DNA from: Methanomicrobiaceae archaeon
Lineage (GTDB): Archaea; Halobacteriota; Methanomicrobia; Methanomicrobiales; Methanomicrobiaceae
Direction of reading: 5' to 3'
DNA length: 64,000 nucleotides
Assembly: GCA_016926855.1 (NCBI GenBank)
Contig: JAFGNT010000002.1
Span: forward strand, 31,546-95,545
In this document: one piece after another, positions 44,416-53,383 of the stretch
How positions within the stretch are numbered: the first letter of the stretch is position 1
Layout: every line of letters begins with the position of its first letter
The notes under the pieces: model-generated
Told to the model about the DNA's origin: nothing
Seen by the model: only the letters and a program-made list of their open reading frames with translations
Database searches by the model: none
Position numbers and translations under genes: made by a program

Positions 44416-44604
44416 ATGTCCCGGAAGACTCACGCATTCCTGCGCACCGCTCTCTACGCTACCCTGGCCATTGCAGTTCTGATCAGTATATTCCTGATAC
44501 CGTCACTGCTTCCCGTACTGACCGGCCAGATCCCCTATCCAATGGATGGAGAGGGTGACATCCCGCAACCGGTGATGAGCGATCCCGGGATACTTCCTCC
44601 CTGA
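44416..44604 (+). CDS. Small membrane protein
   Basis: A 62-residue protein with one membrane helix (about 10-35, LYATLAIAVLISIFLIPSLL) and a short proline-rich tail. No family recognised and no ribosome binding site; codon use is acceptable. It may be real or a fragment. Confidence 0.4.
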   Translation: MSRKTHAFLRTALYATLAIAVLISIFLIPSLLPVLTGQIPYPMDGEGDIPQPVMSDPGILPP

Positions 44605-45097
44605 CTGCTCGTGCTGTTGTTGCTTATCGATTGCACTGCATTTCTTGCGATGTATCTGTATATGTGGACGCAAGGAATGGAAATTCGCTGATCTATCCTG
44701 GATTTCCCTTCACTGTGAAATTTTTAATGGAATGCAGATCTCGCGGTTATTGGTTAAGTAAAGGTTTTATAATAGGAAAATACATCCAAAACGCCGTTTT
44801 TTAGACCTGCATAGATTGCATCACACGGCTGATCTCCTCCCTCCCCATGATAAGTTCGACCGAAGGAAGAAACATCGGGAAATGGCTTTGTAGTAAAAAT
44901 CTCAAATTTCGCCCATTTCAACAAATAGCCTGTATAGACTGTATTTTTTCTACAGCCATACTGGTGTGGCATCTCCACCTGTCACCAACATCCTGAAATA
45001 AGCCCGTATCTGCCGAATTAAAGGCCGAAAATGAAGGGATATGGTTCTCATGCCAGTGCAGGGGCGGCACGCGTCATCCCGACCCCAGCAGAGAATA
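44605..45097. other. Intergenic region, AT-rich, nothing recognised
   Basis: A 74-codon minus-strand frame (44754-44978) is open but matches no family known to me. Near 44937-44957 a CTGTA-TTTTTTC-TACAG inverted repeat occurs. The base composition is lower in GC than the flanks, consistent with a decayed insertion, but no transposase motif is visible. Confidence 0.35.
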
Positions 45098-46279
45098 TCA
45101 TCGCCTGTGCCATCTTACCCCGAAGAAAACGACAGTCAGCGCCAGGATTCCCGCAATGGTCCCAAATCCGGGAGCTGCGGTCTCTTCTTCGTCAGGTTCC
45201 TCCGTGGGAAGCGGCAGGGTCTCTTCCACTTCGGGTTCGAATTCATAGAGATAGAGTCCTTGCTCTTCGGGGTGGAAGTTGAACCATACCACCTGATCAC
45301 CGGAGATCGCAGGGTGCACCTGGTTGCCCCGCCCGACATAGAGCGGGAACGACTCTCCCCGCGTCAGTTCGGTGCAATAGATATCGCTCCCGTTGTGCTC
45401 GAACGGCGATCCCCGTTCGCTGTACTCCCAGACAATCCGGGTGCCGTCCATGTCAGCATTTTTTTTCGGAACGGGATCGGCTATGACCACACTGTCTTCT
45501 CCGGTCGAGCAGTTAAACAGGTGGATCTCATTGAGTTGCCATGGTATGCCGGACGTTGATTCCAGCCACACGATGCGATCGCCCGTGACATCCAGGATCT
45601 GGAGGATTGCATTTGTCATGAATACAGGGCTCTCGATTCCCGAGGGCACGCCGTAGCGGTAGATACCACGCTCTGCGCCGCTCCCCGCGATATAGAAGAT
45701 GCAGTCTTCTGCGACGAAAGGCCGGCTCTGCAACTGGTCCGTGAGGATTGCCGCCTCCGTTCCCGCAGGAATTGAGTAGTAATAGATGCGGCCTGTCTGC
45801 CTGCTGGGAGTCTCCTGCCATGCGATGATATCGCCGGAGATCACGGGAAATTGCTGGTCTCCCGGTCGTGTGCAGACCGGCGTTTCGGTCCCGCTGGTGA
45901 TGTTGTAGAGATAGAGATCGATCCCGGTGGTGCCGTGAGTGCGGTCGTCCTCCCATACCACGCGGTCGCCGGAGATCACGGGAGAGTTCTGATTTGCAGG
46001 ATTGGCGGAGAGGAGGGTCATCTCTCCGGTGGCGAGATCGTAGAGGTTTACGCCGTAGTCTTGCTCCCGGCGATGTTCGCGGGGATCGTAGGGGTGCTGG
46101 AGACTTGACCAGACCACATAGTCGCCGTCGATGGCAAGATCGTAAGCACCGACATTCTCCGTGTCGATCAGGGTGGCGTTGTGCTGTGAATTCTCTCCTG
46201 CTGTTGCAGTGACACCCGTGCCGCTTATCGAGAGCAGGAGGGCCGCGATAACCAGCCATTTCATTCCATTGTGTGCCAT
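45098..46279 (-). CDS. Surface beta-propeller protein with PGF-CTERM-like tail
   Basis: A 393-residue exported protein: signal peptide (about 1-26), TolB-like propeller repeats (about 40-330) with the recurring pattern ISGDxVVWxD (GDYVVWSS, GDRVVWED, GDIIAWQE, GDRIVWLES, GTRIVWEY, GDQVVWFN), an acidic proline/threonine stalk, and the tail PGFGTIAGILALTVVFFGVR. The tail matches the PGF-CTERM sorting signal processed by archaeosortase, so the protein is probably lipid-linked to the surface. Confidence 0.85.
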   Translation of the reverse strand: MAHNGMKWLVIAALLLSISGTGVTATAGENSQHNATLIDTENVGAYDLAIDGDYVVWSSLQHPYDPREHRREQDYGVNLYDLATGEMTLLSANPANQNSPVISGDRVVWEDDRTHGTTGIDLYLYNITSGTETPVCTRPGDQQFPVISGDIIAWQETPSRQTGRIYYYSIPAGTEAAILTDQLQSRPFVAEDCIFYIAGSGAERGIYRYGVPSGIESPVFMTNAILQILDVTGDRIVWLESTSGIPWQLNEIHLFNCSTGEDSVVIADPVPKKNADMDGTRIVWEYSERGSPFEHNGSDIYCTELTRGESFPLYVGRGNQVHPAISGDQVVWFNFHPEEQGLYLYEFEPEVEETLPLPTEEPDEEETAAPGFGTIAGILALTVVFFGVRWHRR

Positions 46280-46355
46280 ATCTGTTCATCTCGTGCGTGG
46301 ATGATCGGCGCGTTTGTTCTCCCTTCCGCCATTTGCCGTCAACTCTTTCCCTCCG

Positions 46356-46628
46356 TTACTGTCGGACACCTGACTGTTCTTCCTGATCTCTCAGACGCTG
46401 CTCGATATTTTCGATTGCACGCTCTATCGATTCTCCCATCTCCTTCATACCGGATCATGGTCCCTGTTGTGTCGACGACTGAATGCTATGTGCAACATCG
46501 GACGATACCAGGGCCAGAATGAGTATCGAGAGAGCGATGATCATCAGTATCCATTGAAGGGTGTTCGCTCCCTACAGGCCTGCGATCGCACCGAGGACGA
46601 TTACAATAATTTTGCCAGCACGTTCCAT
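46356..46628 (-). pseudogene. Small membrane/coiled-coil protein with two in-frame stops
   Basis: From ATG 46628 one frame runs 91 codons to TAA 46356 but is broken by TAG (46572-46574) and TGA (46455-46457). The pieces read MERAGKIIVIVLGAIAGL, a second membrane helix (LQWILMIIALSILILALV), and a helical tail (MGESIERAIENIEQRLRDQ). This helix-helix-coil layout resembles the intact gene at 46950. It is best read as a decayed paralogue. Confidence 0.5.
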
Positions 46629-46949
46629 GATATCGCCTTGAGAATAGCGGATAAATATTTGCCAGTATCCCTCGGGACGGTGCGATATCGTTTGTTCTCC
46701 ATCTCTTCGGCCGTTTTAAGCCACCGGAGATTCTGGAGCCATTGTATGCACGCTCACGCCAGGAGACACTCAATTTCCAGAAAGCATCTGCATTGATGAG
46801 GAGTCGGTCTTCCGGCGGTGGATGGGGATCGAGGCGGCCCGCTTGCGGCAGGGGCTGGTGGAGGAGAAGAATCGGCTCTCCGTGCTCCTCGCCGGGGAGG
46901 AGACACAGGCGGTCACCAGGGGCGGTAAGCAGCGATTGTCGGTCGCCGG
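46629..46949. other. Intergenic region
   Basis: Between the broken gene and 46950. A plus-strand frame (about 46750-46970) has acceptable codon use with a charged helical stretch (WMGIEAARLRQGLVEEKNRL) but runs into the antisense of the next gene and has no start signal. I see no firm feature. Confidence 0.3.
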
Positions 46950-47354
46950 TTATTCGGTCTCCGGTTTCAGGGTATTCTCGATACTGCTCACCTTCTCCTC
47001 GATCCGCTCCACTGACTGCCGGAGCAGCCCCATTTCGGCCTTACAGTCCGCCATGGTGTTGTTTCGATCCGCAAACGTCGCCACCTGTCCCTCGATCCAT
47101 TCCTTGAGCCGGACAACAATGAGGATCACCAGGGCCAGGGCGATCACACTGATGATGACGAAGTACGCCATCGAGAGATAGGCATACGCCTGCACGCCGG
47201 TGATCCCGTAGGCGATACGCCCGCCGAACAGGAGGAGAATCGCGGCAGCCCACAGCGCTGCAAGGAAGATTTTGATTCGGTTCTTTGTCATTTTAATGGC
47301 CTCTTGTGCACTCTCTTTTTCATCCGCGATGATGAATCGACCATAGTCCGCCAT
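46950..47354 (-). CDS. Membrane protein with C-terminal coiled coil
   Basis: A 134-residue protein with two membrane helices (about 30-50 and 60-83) and a C-terminal coiled coil (about 88-130, MADCKAEMGLLRQSVERIEE and beyond). ATG 47354 follows the previous stop by 4 nt, so it is the second gene of an operon with the propeller protein at 47359. No family recognised; a scaffold or partner for the upstream membrane protein is possible. Confidence 0.65.
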   Translation of the reverse strand: MADYGRFIIADEKESAQEAIKMTKNRIKIFLAALWAAAILLLFGGRIAYGITGVQAYAYLSMAYFVIISVIALALVILIVVRLKEWIEGQVATFADRNNTMADCKAEMGLLRQSVERIEEKVSSIENTLKPETE

Positions 47355-47358
47355 CGCT

Positions 47359-48954
47359 TCATGCAGCTGTGCTCCCGGCGATAAGATAACCGCCGTCGAC
47401 CGTTCCGATGCCGCGGATCGAGTGCCTGTTGGTGCGAATTTCCTGTTGCCGTTGCCAGATCAGATTGCCTGTGATATCCCGGCATACGAGCGTGATATCC
47501 GTGTCTCCAGCGATAACCGAGAGATAGCCGCCCGACGACGGTATAACGGTCTCACCGTCGTCTTCGACCGCATGGAACTCTGTCAGGTTGCCGTTTTCAT
47601 CAAGGATGAAGAAATAGCCATTGTAGGCCGGTACGACTTTGCCCCGGAAGTCCTTTGGGAACGTCGTCGACCGATAGAGGATGCTGAACCGTCCCGGTAC
47701 CGTCTCCCAGGTACCCAGCAGTTCGTCAAGCCCCTCGCTCCCGAAGTCCCGTCTCCACAGGACGGTGCCGTTCCTGTCCAGGCGGGTCGCCTGCAGATAC
47801 ACTTCGAAGTGGTCCCCGACAAAGACGTTACGCCCCTCCGAGAAGACGAGCACACCCCCCTCCGGAGCCTGATAGACCGGATGATACCCGATACCGCCCA
47901 CGGCGCCGAGCGGGGTCTGCCAGACCATTGTACCGTTATCGTTCACGCAGGCGACCTGATCCTCCCATACCGCAACGTATCGGTTATCGTCGAGAGCGAG
48001 CAGGGAGACGGATGCCATTCCCCGGCTCTCGTTGACCAGTGACTGTTTCCAGAGCACTTCTCCTGCAGCATCGACGCGGATGATCTCAGAGTTTTCCGAG
48101 GCAATTGCGAATCCGTCGTTTATCACCGGGACGAGCGCAGTCATCCGGCCGTACCCGGTTGTTACCGTTGAGTGGCTTTGGATGTTCCCGCCATCATCGA
48201 AGAGGATGATATGCGCCGTGTTCTGCTCCTGGCCATACTCTGTGACCGCAAGCGCAAAGCCGTCCCGGCATTCGACCAGAATATCGGGCTGATCGTAGGC
48301 GTCGACATCAGCTCTCGCTTCCCACCCGGCCTCCCCCCCGGCGGAGACTTTGAGGACCCAGGTGTCGGTCTCTTGTGCTGGCGCTCCACCCGAATAGGGC
48401 GCGGGCGGAATGGCGCCCGCGGCGATGCCGCCCATCGCAAGGAGCGGGGGGAGCGTGATGATTGCGACGGCGATTGCCGCAACTGGAAGAAGACCTCTGT
48501 ACCCTCCCGATTCCTCTTTTTCGAGAAAGGATGCAACGATTCCACCGATACCGGCCACCAGCACCGCACCGCTTACGAACAGGAGAACCTGGAGCCATGT
48601 CGTGATGAGTGAATGGACGAGGTATAGTGGATCAGGGATGAACAGCAGGCTCCGGGCGGTGATCGCGGCGACTGCGCCCGCCAGAGCAGCAGAAAGGATT
48701 CCGGTGCGTCGACGGCGTGTTTCAATGCTATACGCAGCGAAGAATCCTGCGAGAAAGAGGACCAGCATCTCAGAGACGAACAGCTGGGTGATCCCAATCC
48801 CTGCCAGGTTCTGGTTGTAGGCAAACGCGCCGTCCCAGCCGCGTGAGAGCGCTTCCGTCACGCTGAGGAAGATTATCCCGCTCATGAGGCCGACACTCAG
48901 CCCGCGGCCGACGATAACTGACACCCGGGAGGGACTACGGTGGTCGTCAGGCAT
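47359..48954 (-). CDS. Membrane protein with extracytoplasmic PQQ-like beta-propeller
   Basis: A 531-residue protein. The N-terminal third has four or five membrane helices (about 12-180); the rest is a beta-propeller with repeats like GEVLWKQSLVNE, GTMVWQTPLG, GTVLWRRDFG and GNLIWQRQQE. The repeats are of the kind found in many methanogen surface proteins of unknown role. A TATA box on the minus strand (49015-49022) lies about 60 nt upstream. The adjacent gene at 49294 encodes another propeller with the same repeat type. Confidence 0.8.
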   Translation of the reverse strand: MPDDHRSPSRVSVIVGRGLSVGLMSGIIFLSVTEALSRGWDGAFAYNQNLAGIGITQLFVSEMLVLFLAGFFAAYSIETRRRRTGILSAALAGAVAAITARSLLFIPDPLYLVHSLITTWLQVLLFVSGAVLVAGIGGIVASFLEKEESGGYRGLLPVAAIAVAIITLPPLLAMGGIAAGAIPPAPYSGGAPAQETDTWVLKVSAGGEAGWEARADVDAYDQPDILVECRDGFALAVTEYGQEQNTAHIILFDDGGNIQSHSTVTTGYGRMTALVPVINDGFAIASENSEIIRVDAAGEVLWKQSLVNESRGMASVSLLALDDNRYVAVWEDQVACVNDNGTMVWQTPLGAVGGIGYHPVYQAPEGGVLVFSEGRNVFVGDHFEVYLQATRLDRNGTVLWRRDFGSEGLDELLGTWETVPGRFSILYRSTTFPKDFRGKVVPAYNGYFFILDENGNLTEFHAVEDDGETVIPSSGGYLSVIAGDTDITLVCRDITGNLIWQRQQEIRTNRHSIRGIGTVDGGYLIAGSTAA

Positions 48955-49293
48955 GGTTCCTCGCCACAGGTGCTGGTTCCCTTATCCACATCATGATAGG
49001 ATCTGAGGGGCCTGTTTATATACGGTTTCTGTATCAAATTTCTCCGATATGCTGAAATTATCCAGGGATCCAGGGTGAAACAGGGAAGAGGACGTCGCTG
49101 CACTCTCCACCCGGCGGCAGTGTCCGGGAGATATCTGTCGTCCCTCGCTATCGCAGATACAAAGGATTAGATTGGCCCTGATTCCGGCAGTACCATGGAC
49201 GTTTCCCTCTTTCAGCGACGACCGGGTATGACACACTCATACGTTCAGCCTGAGGAAGTGCTCCCCGGGTGTCATCTGTATGATATCCCCCGT
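48955..49293. other. Promoter and spacer of the propeller operon
   Basis: Holds the minus-strand TATA box TATATAAA at 49015-49022 for the gene at 48954. The rest up to the 3' end of the next minus-strand gene has no convincing frame. Confidence 0.5.
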
Positions 49294-50520
49294 TCAATTC
49301 CGCCGGAACGCTATGCCCACCGCCGACGAACCGCCCCCGCTCGGATATGCCATCCCGCCGGCAGGGCCGTGGGTGACGACGAGGAGATAACCATCATCTC
49401 CGGTCCTGACAAAAGGCCCCGTCTGGCTCCCTTCGCCGAGATCGATGGATGTGTCCCGGATGACCGCTCCCGACTCATCGAGCTCGACAATGTGGAGCAC
49501 GTTCCCGTAATAGAACCAGCCGTTCTCTTCCCTCGGGAACGCGGCGAAGGTATGGCCCCCGTCTGGCGACCGGAGCACGGGGGTAAACGCATCCAGCGTC
49601 CGCCGATCAGATAGCGTTGCGTTCTGCCCGAACGTTGCAGTGATTGTCTCACAATTTCCGTCTTGTCCCGGCCGGATAACCTCGTAGACCAGACCGATCT
49701 CCCCGTATGCCTCCCAGAGATCCGAGATATCCCAGATGATCCCGGGCACCGTTCGGCCTCCCTCTTCTACTATCCTGCCCCAGAGGACCGTACCGTCACC
49801 GTTGAGCCGTGCAATCCAGACTGATGAAGGGATCTGATTCCCGCTCATGGCGGTTCCCGCAACGGCAAAGCCGCCGCTTGCGAGCGGCAGGATGCGTTCG
49901 GCATATGCACCCTCAAAATCGCCGAATGCCGTCGACCAGATCACCTGGCCGGATCCGTCCAGCCGTGCAACCGCGGCCACACCGTGCAAAACGCCCCCGA
50001 TCAGGTACCCGCCGGAAGCATCCGGCAGGATTGTTCGCAGTGCCGTCCAGTCGAGGAGTACCCGCTCCCACTGCACCGTGCCGTCCGCGTCGAGGTGCAG
50101 GACATTCCTGTAACTGCCGGTGACGGTCAGCCCGCCGTCCGAGGCAGGGGCCGCACCTGTGGCTTCCAGACCGAGGGCAGGCGGGAGTGTCCTGTTCCAG
50201 AGGATCGAGCCATTCGCATCAAGCATCGCCACGAAGGGGCGGGGAGGACTGAAGTTCCCCTCGTCCGGTACCGTGTTGCCGGCAAGGATACAGGTGCCAT
50301 CCGGCATCGGCACTACCGCCGACGGCATTGTATCCCGCCCGAGGGAGACAAGGGTCTGCCACTCGACGGTCCCGTTCGGGTCGAGTTTTATCACCGAAGC
50401 GTTGCGGACATAATCCGGCCAATCCTCCGTAGCGCCGGGTGATGATGATCCCATGGAGATGCATCCGGCCACGATGACCAATCCGACAACTACTACGAGC
50501 ACCGGCAGATGGTATCTCAT
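49294..50520 (-). CDS. PQQ-like beta-propeller lipoprotein
   Basis: A 408-residue exported protein. Its N-terminus has a hydrophobic stretch ending in a lipobox (GLVIVAGC). The remainder is a propeller of repeated blade motifs (GTVEWQTLVS, GSILWNRTLP, GTVQWERVLL, GQVIWSTAFG, GTVLWGRIVE), matching the blades of the protein at 47359. The ATG overlaps the stop of the membrane protein upstream (TAATG), so they are coupled. Probably a surface sensor or binding scaffold; function not known. Confidence 0.82.
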   Translation of the reverse strand: MRYHLPVLVVVVGLVIVAGCISMGSSSPGATEDWPDYVRNASVIKLDPNGTVEWQTLVSLGRDTMPSAVVPMPDGTCILAGNTVPDEGNFSPPRPFVAMLDANGSILWNRTLPPALGLEATGAAPASDGGLTVTGSYRNVLHLDADGTVQWERVLLDWTALRTILPDASGGYLIGGVLHGVAAVARLDGSGQVIWSTAFGDFEGAYAERILPLASGGFAVAGTAMSGNQIPSSVWIARLNGDGTVLWGRIVEEGGRTVPGIIWDISDLWEAYGEIGLVYEVIRPGQDGNCETITATFGQNATLSDRRTLDAFTPVLRSPDGGHTFAAFPREENGWFYYGNVLHIVELDESGAVIRDTSIDLGEGSQTGPFVRTGDDGYLLVVTHGPAGGMAYPSGGGSSAVGIAFRRN

Positions 50521-50819
50521 TAAAATTCGCTTTCATCTGCCCATCCAATAGTCTTTCCTTTTTTCTCCGGCCCGCCAGATGGTGGTTTTGCCCGTGTGAA
50601 CCCCAGATTACTGATCATTCCGCCATACTCTAATAACAGTTTTATTGCTAAAAAAGCCCAATTCAGCATTATTATACCCCAAATAAGAGGGTGAGGCCCC
50701 TCCTCTTCCCCGGACCGGGTGATCTGGTCAAGCACCATATCCCACATGACGAGCAGGCCCGGGACTATCACATATCCCAGCAGGCAGCCCCCCACAAAGA
50801 TCGCACTAAAAAGGATCAT
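50520..50819 (-). CDS. Small membrane protein upstream of the propeller lipoprotein
   Basis: A 99-residue protein with two membrane helices (about 3-28 and 45-66) and a polar, basic C-terminal tail. Its stop overlaps the next start (TAATG). No family recognised. The shared transcript suggests a role with the propeller lipoprotein. Confidence 0.65.
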   Translation of the reverse strand: MILFSAIFVGGCLLGYVIVPGLLVMWDMVLDQITRSGEEEGPHPLIWGIIMLNWAFLAIKLLLEYGGMISNLGFTRAKPPSGGPEKKGKTIGWADESEF

Positions 50820-50973
50820 GAAGGGATCGGCAGAAAGTTTTTTCTTGGCTCATAAACAATAGCCGCACGCTCTGGAAAGATTCAGGAAATAATCCCGTGA
50901 TCGGGTTCATTGTTCTTTTTCACTCGCCACCTGATTCTGCAGAGTGTTGTAATTATTGCGGAGGAGAGAAGAA

Positions 50974-51282
50974 ATGACCAGATCCTATATGAAATTCAAA
51001 AAGAACCCACTTACTATGCCCACCGCTCCCGAAGAACAGGCTAAGCTATGGATGACCCTGCTCGGAAATGTCAAGAAAGACCTGGCGTCGGGCGCACTGA
51101 CTGATTGGGGTGACTGTGTCGATATCGGCGAAGGATACTGTATCAGTGAACTGGATGAGCAGGACCTCCACACTCTGGTACTCAAGTATGTCCCCTTCAT
51201 TATCTTTGACATAAAACCGGTCCTGACTGTCGACCAGGTCATGGAATCAATCCAGCGCGCAGGACGCGCTCAATCCCCGTAA
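50974..51282 (+). CDS. Hypothetical small protein, possible dimeric alpha/beta-barrel
   Basis: A 102-residue soluble protein. The start at ATG 50974 has a strong GGAGGAGAG site; the frame upstream to TTG 50956 would include that site. The sequence alternates strands and helices (EEQAKLWMTLLGNVKKDLA, DCVDIGEGYCISELDEQDL, YVPFIIFDIKPVLTVDQVM), which fits a ferredoxin-like dimeric alpha/beta-barrel such as DUF3303-type proteins. The match is structural impression only. Confidence 0.55.
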   Translation: MTRSYMKFKKNPLTMPTAPEEQAKLWMTLLGNVKKDLASGALTDWGDCVDIGEGYCISELDEQDLHTLVLKYVPFIIFDIKPVLTVDQVMESIQRAGRAQSP

Positions 51283-51832
51283 TACTGTTTTTTATTGTAA
51301 TCCCGGTCAGCGCACTATTACAGTCAACCGGCACACGTTTTCTCCGGGATGGTTGGGTTTATCCCCCAGGACCGATATCCCCGGCAGACTGCATCCCGGC
51401 ACCACGGGCTCTGATGATCGACGAGACGAACCGCGGCGTGAAGGGGATCTGCAGAACGCTGCAGCGGATGGAGGAGCAGGAGACCGACTTCGAGATCTGG
51501 CTCCGGGCCCTTGAGGACTGGCATCACACCAAGATCGGCGAGGAACAGCGGACGCAGCGGATCGGTGCGGGAGCGGGCGGCCCTGCCGGGGGAGTACGCG
51601 GGAGATTGTGCTGCGGTACGGGCCGGAGGAGGTGATGAGCGGTTGTGCGGGTGATTTGCGAGTAAACGCGACCGGAAAATCCAGTCACATAAAACCAATA
51701 TTTAATAGCCTTTCTCACCACCGGATAGTTATATGGATATTTTTCAGCACCACTCCGGCCGCTGGAATTGGTTGAAGCAGAGATTACGGAACTCAAATCG
51801 TCGTTCCTCGTGATGGTGACGGAGATGATGGG
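51283..51832. other. Intergenic region, mostly decayed
   Basis: A plus-strand frame (about 51414-51560) encodes a plausible charged helical piece (GICRTLQRMEEQETDFEIWL) and then loses coding character; it may be a gene remnant. Near 51690-51730 the DNA is AT-rich and could hold the promoter of the Mrr gene. Nothing firmer is seen. Confidence 0.35.
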
Positions 51833-52825
51833 ATGAATCTCCTTGACGCTGCATATCAGGTGCTCCTCGCAGAAGACCGTCCGCTCCATTATCGGGAGAT
51901 CTCACAAAGGATGCTTGAACTGGGTCTCTGGTCGAGCGGAGGGAAGACGCCGTGGAATTCGGTCAATGCCGGAATTGCAATGGACATCAAGAAAAACGGG
52001 GATGATTCGCGGTTTTATCGGGCAGCCCCCGGTATCTTCGGGTGCCGGGAAGGTGCTCATCCAAATCCTGCTCCGGAGTCCGGGCCGGAAGCGGGGAGCA
52101 TGTCCTTCCTTGATGCCGCCGAGACGGTGCTGGAGGAATATGCCGGCGGGCAGCCGATGCACTACCGAAATATCACCAAAAAAGCCCTCGACCTCCACCT
52201 GATCACGACCGGCGGGCTGACACCCGATGCGACGATGTACGCCGGGATTCTCACCGAGATACAGCGACAGATCAAACGGGGGGAGCTTCCGAGGTTCGAG
52301 ATGCTCGGCAAAGGATATGTCGGGCTGACCCGGTGGCACGAGCAGGGGCTCCCCTATCAGATCGAGGTGCATAACCGGGAGGTACGCGATCACCTCATGC
52401 AGCGGATAAAAGTGATGAATCCTGTTGCGTTCGAGGAGCTCATCGGGGAACTGCTTGCAAAGATGGGATTCGAGGATGTCATTGTCACCCGTGCGAGCGG
52501 CGACGGCGGGATTGATGTGCGGGGCACGCTTGTTATCGGCGACGTTATCAAAACGAAGATGGCGATTCAGGCGAAGCGCTGGAAAGGCAATGTTCAGGCG
52601 CCGGTCGTCCAGCAGGTCAGGGGCTCCCTCGGGGTGCACGAACAGGGGCTGATCATCACCACGAGCGACTTTTCCGGCGGTGCCCGAAAGGAGGCGGAGC
52701 AGCCGGACAAGACGCCGATCGCCCTGATGAACGGGAAACAGATGGTGAATCTGCTCATTGAACATGATATCGGGGTGGTGCGGACAGGCTACGACCTCAT
52801 CGACCTTGAGGAGAATGAAGAATGA
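51833..52825 (+). CDS. Mrr-type restriction endonuclease with two HARE-HTH-like domains
   Basis: A 330-residue putative defence nuclease. Two winged-helix (HARE-HTH-like) modules come first: LDAAYQVLLAEDRPLHYREI (about 3-75) and LDAAETVLEEYAGGQPMHYR (about 93-165). The Mrr catalytic domain (about 190-325) shows the PD-(D/E)xK-like core FEELIGELLAKMGFEDV, GDGGIDVRG and IQAKRW. Mrr enzymes cut methylated foreign DNA (type IV restriction). The double N-terminal module is a less common layout. It precedes a truncated Fic gene. Confidence 0.83.
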   Translation: MNLLDAAYQVLLAEDRPLHYREISQRMLELGLWSSGGKTPWNSVNAGIAMDIKKNGDDSRFYRAAPGIFGCREGAHPNPAPESGPEAGSMSFLDAAETVLEEYAGGQPMHYRNITKKALDLHLITTGGLTPDATMYAGILTEIQRQIKRGELPRFEMLGKGYVGLTRWHEQGLPYQIEVHNREVRDHLMQRIKVMNPVAFEELIGELLAKMGFEDVIVTRASGDGGIDVRGTLVIGDVIKTKMAIQAKRWKGNVQAPVVQQVRGSLGVHEQGLIITTSDFSGGARKEAEQPDKTPIALMNGKQMVNLLIEHDIGVVRTGYDLIDLEENEE

Positions 52826-52856
52826 CGGCCGGGGATACCAGGGAGGCAGGGACGGT

Positions 52857-53306
52857 ATGACTTTTACACCCTACATACCGGAATCCCTTCCCCCGGACAG
52901 TATCGACTGGGAGCGGCACATCCCGCGGATCGCGGCGGCGAACCGTGCTCTTGCCCGGTACGACGGGATTCTCCAGGCGATCCCGAACCCCGACATCCTG
53001 CTCTCGCCGCTGCTGACGCAGGAAGCGGTGCTGTCGTCACGGATCGAGGGGACGCAGGCGTCGCGTGAGGACGTTCTGCGGTTCGAGGCGAACCCGAGGG
53101 ATCGGATCAGCGATACGGCCCGTGAAGACATCCAAGAGATCATCACCTACCGGGAGGCCCTGCACGCTGCGGTGGATGCTTTTGCGGCCCGGCGTCTGGA
53201 TATCGCGCTGATCTGCGACCTGCACCGGATCCTGCTCGCCGGCAGCCGTGACATGGACCGGGAGCCGAGATACATTTATGGACATACCCACGCAAATCCT
53301 TCCTGA
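52857..53306 (+). pseudogene. Fic family protein, truncated before the catalytic motif
   Basis: A 149-residue N-terminal part of a Fic protein. The inhibitory helix with S-S-R-I-E-G-T (about residue 62) and the helices to LHRILLAGSRDMDREP are normal. The frame then runs into unrelated residues and stops; the whole Fic motif (HPFxxGNGR) is missing. The end coincides with the promoter region of the first fluoride riboswitch, suggesting a rearrangement joined foreign DNA into the gene. AMP-transfer activity is not possible. Confidence 0.75.
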
Positions 53307-53325
53307 ACGCCCTCCAATCAGATCC

Positions 53326-53372
53326 AGGCGATGAAGTCCGCCCTAAACCGCCGACCGGCTGATGACTTCTAC
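53326..53372 (+). promoter_or_regulatory. Fluoride riboswitch (crcB motif), copy 1, leading the enolase operon
   Basis: The sequence AGGCGATGAAGTCCGCCCTA at 53326-53345, continuing through AAACCGCC, GACC and GGCTGATGACTTCTAC, follows the fluoride aptamer: stem GGCG/CGCC, a conserved AAAC joining segment, a GCC/GGC hairpin, the invariant CTGATG, and GAAGTC/GACTTC pairing, ending in CTAC. ATG 53384 lies 12 nt beyond. Fluoride binding should raise expression of the terpenoid-cyclase-like and enolase genes. A TTTATGG box near 53274 could be the promoter. Confidence 0.85.
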
Positions 53373-53383
53373 CCTGGCTTCGC

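Noticed and set aside
46356..46628. TAG read as pyrrolysine
   Set aside because: The same frame also has an internal TGA, no pyl genes are seen in the window, and decay explains both stops.
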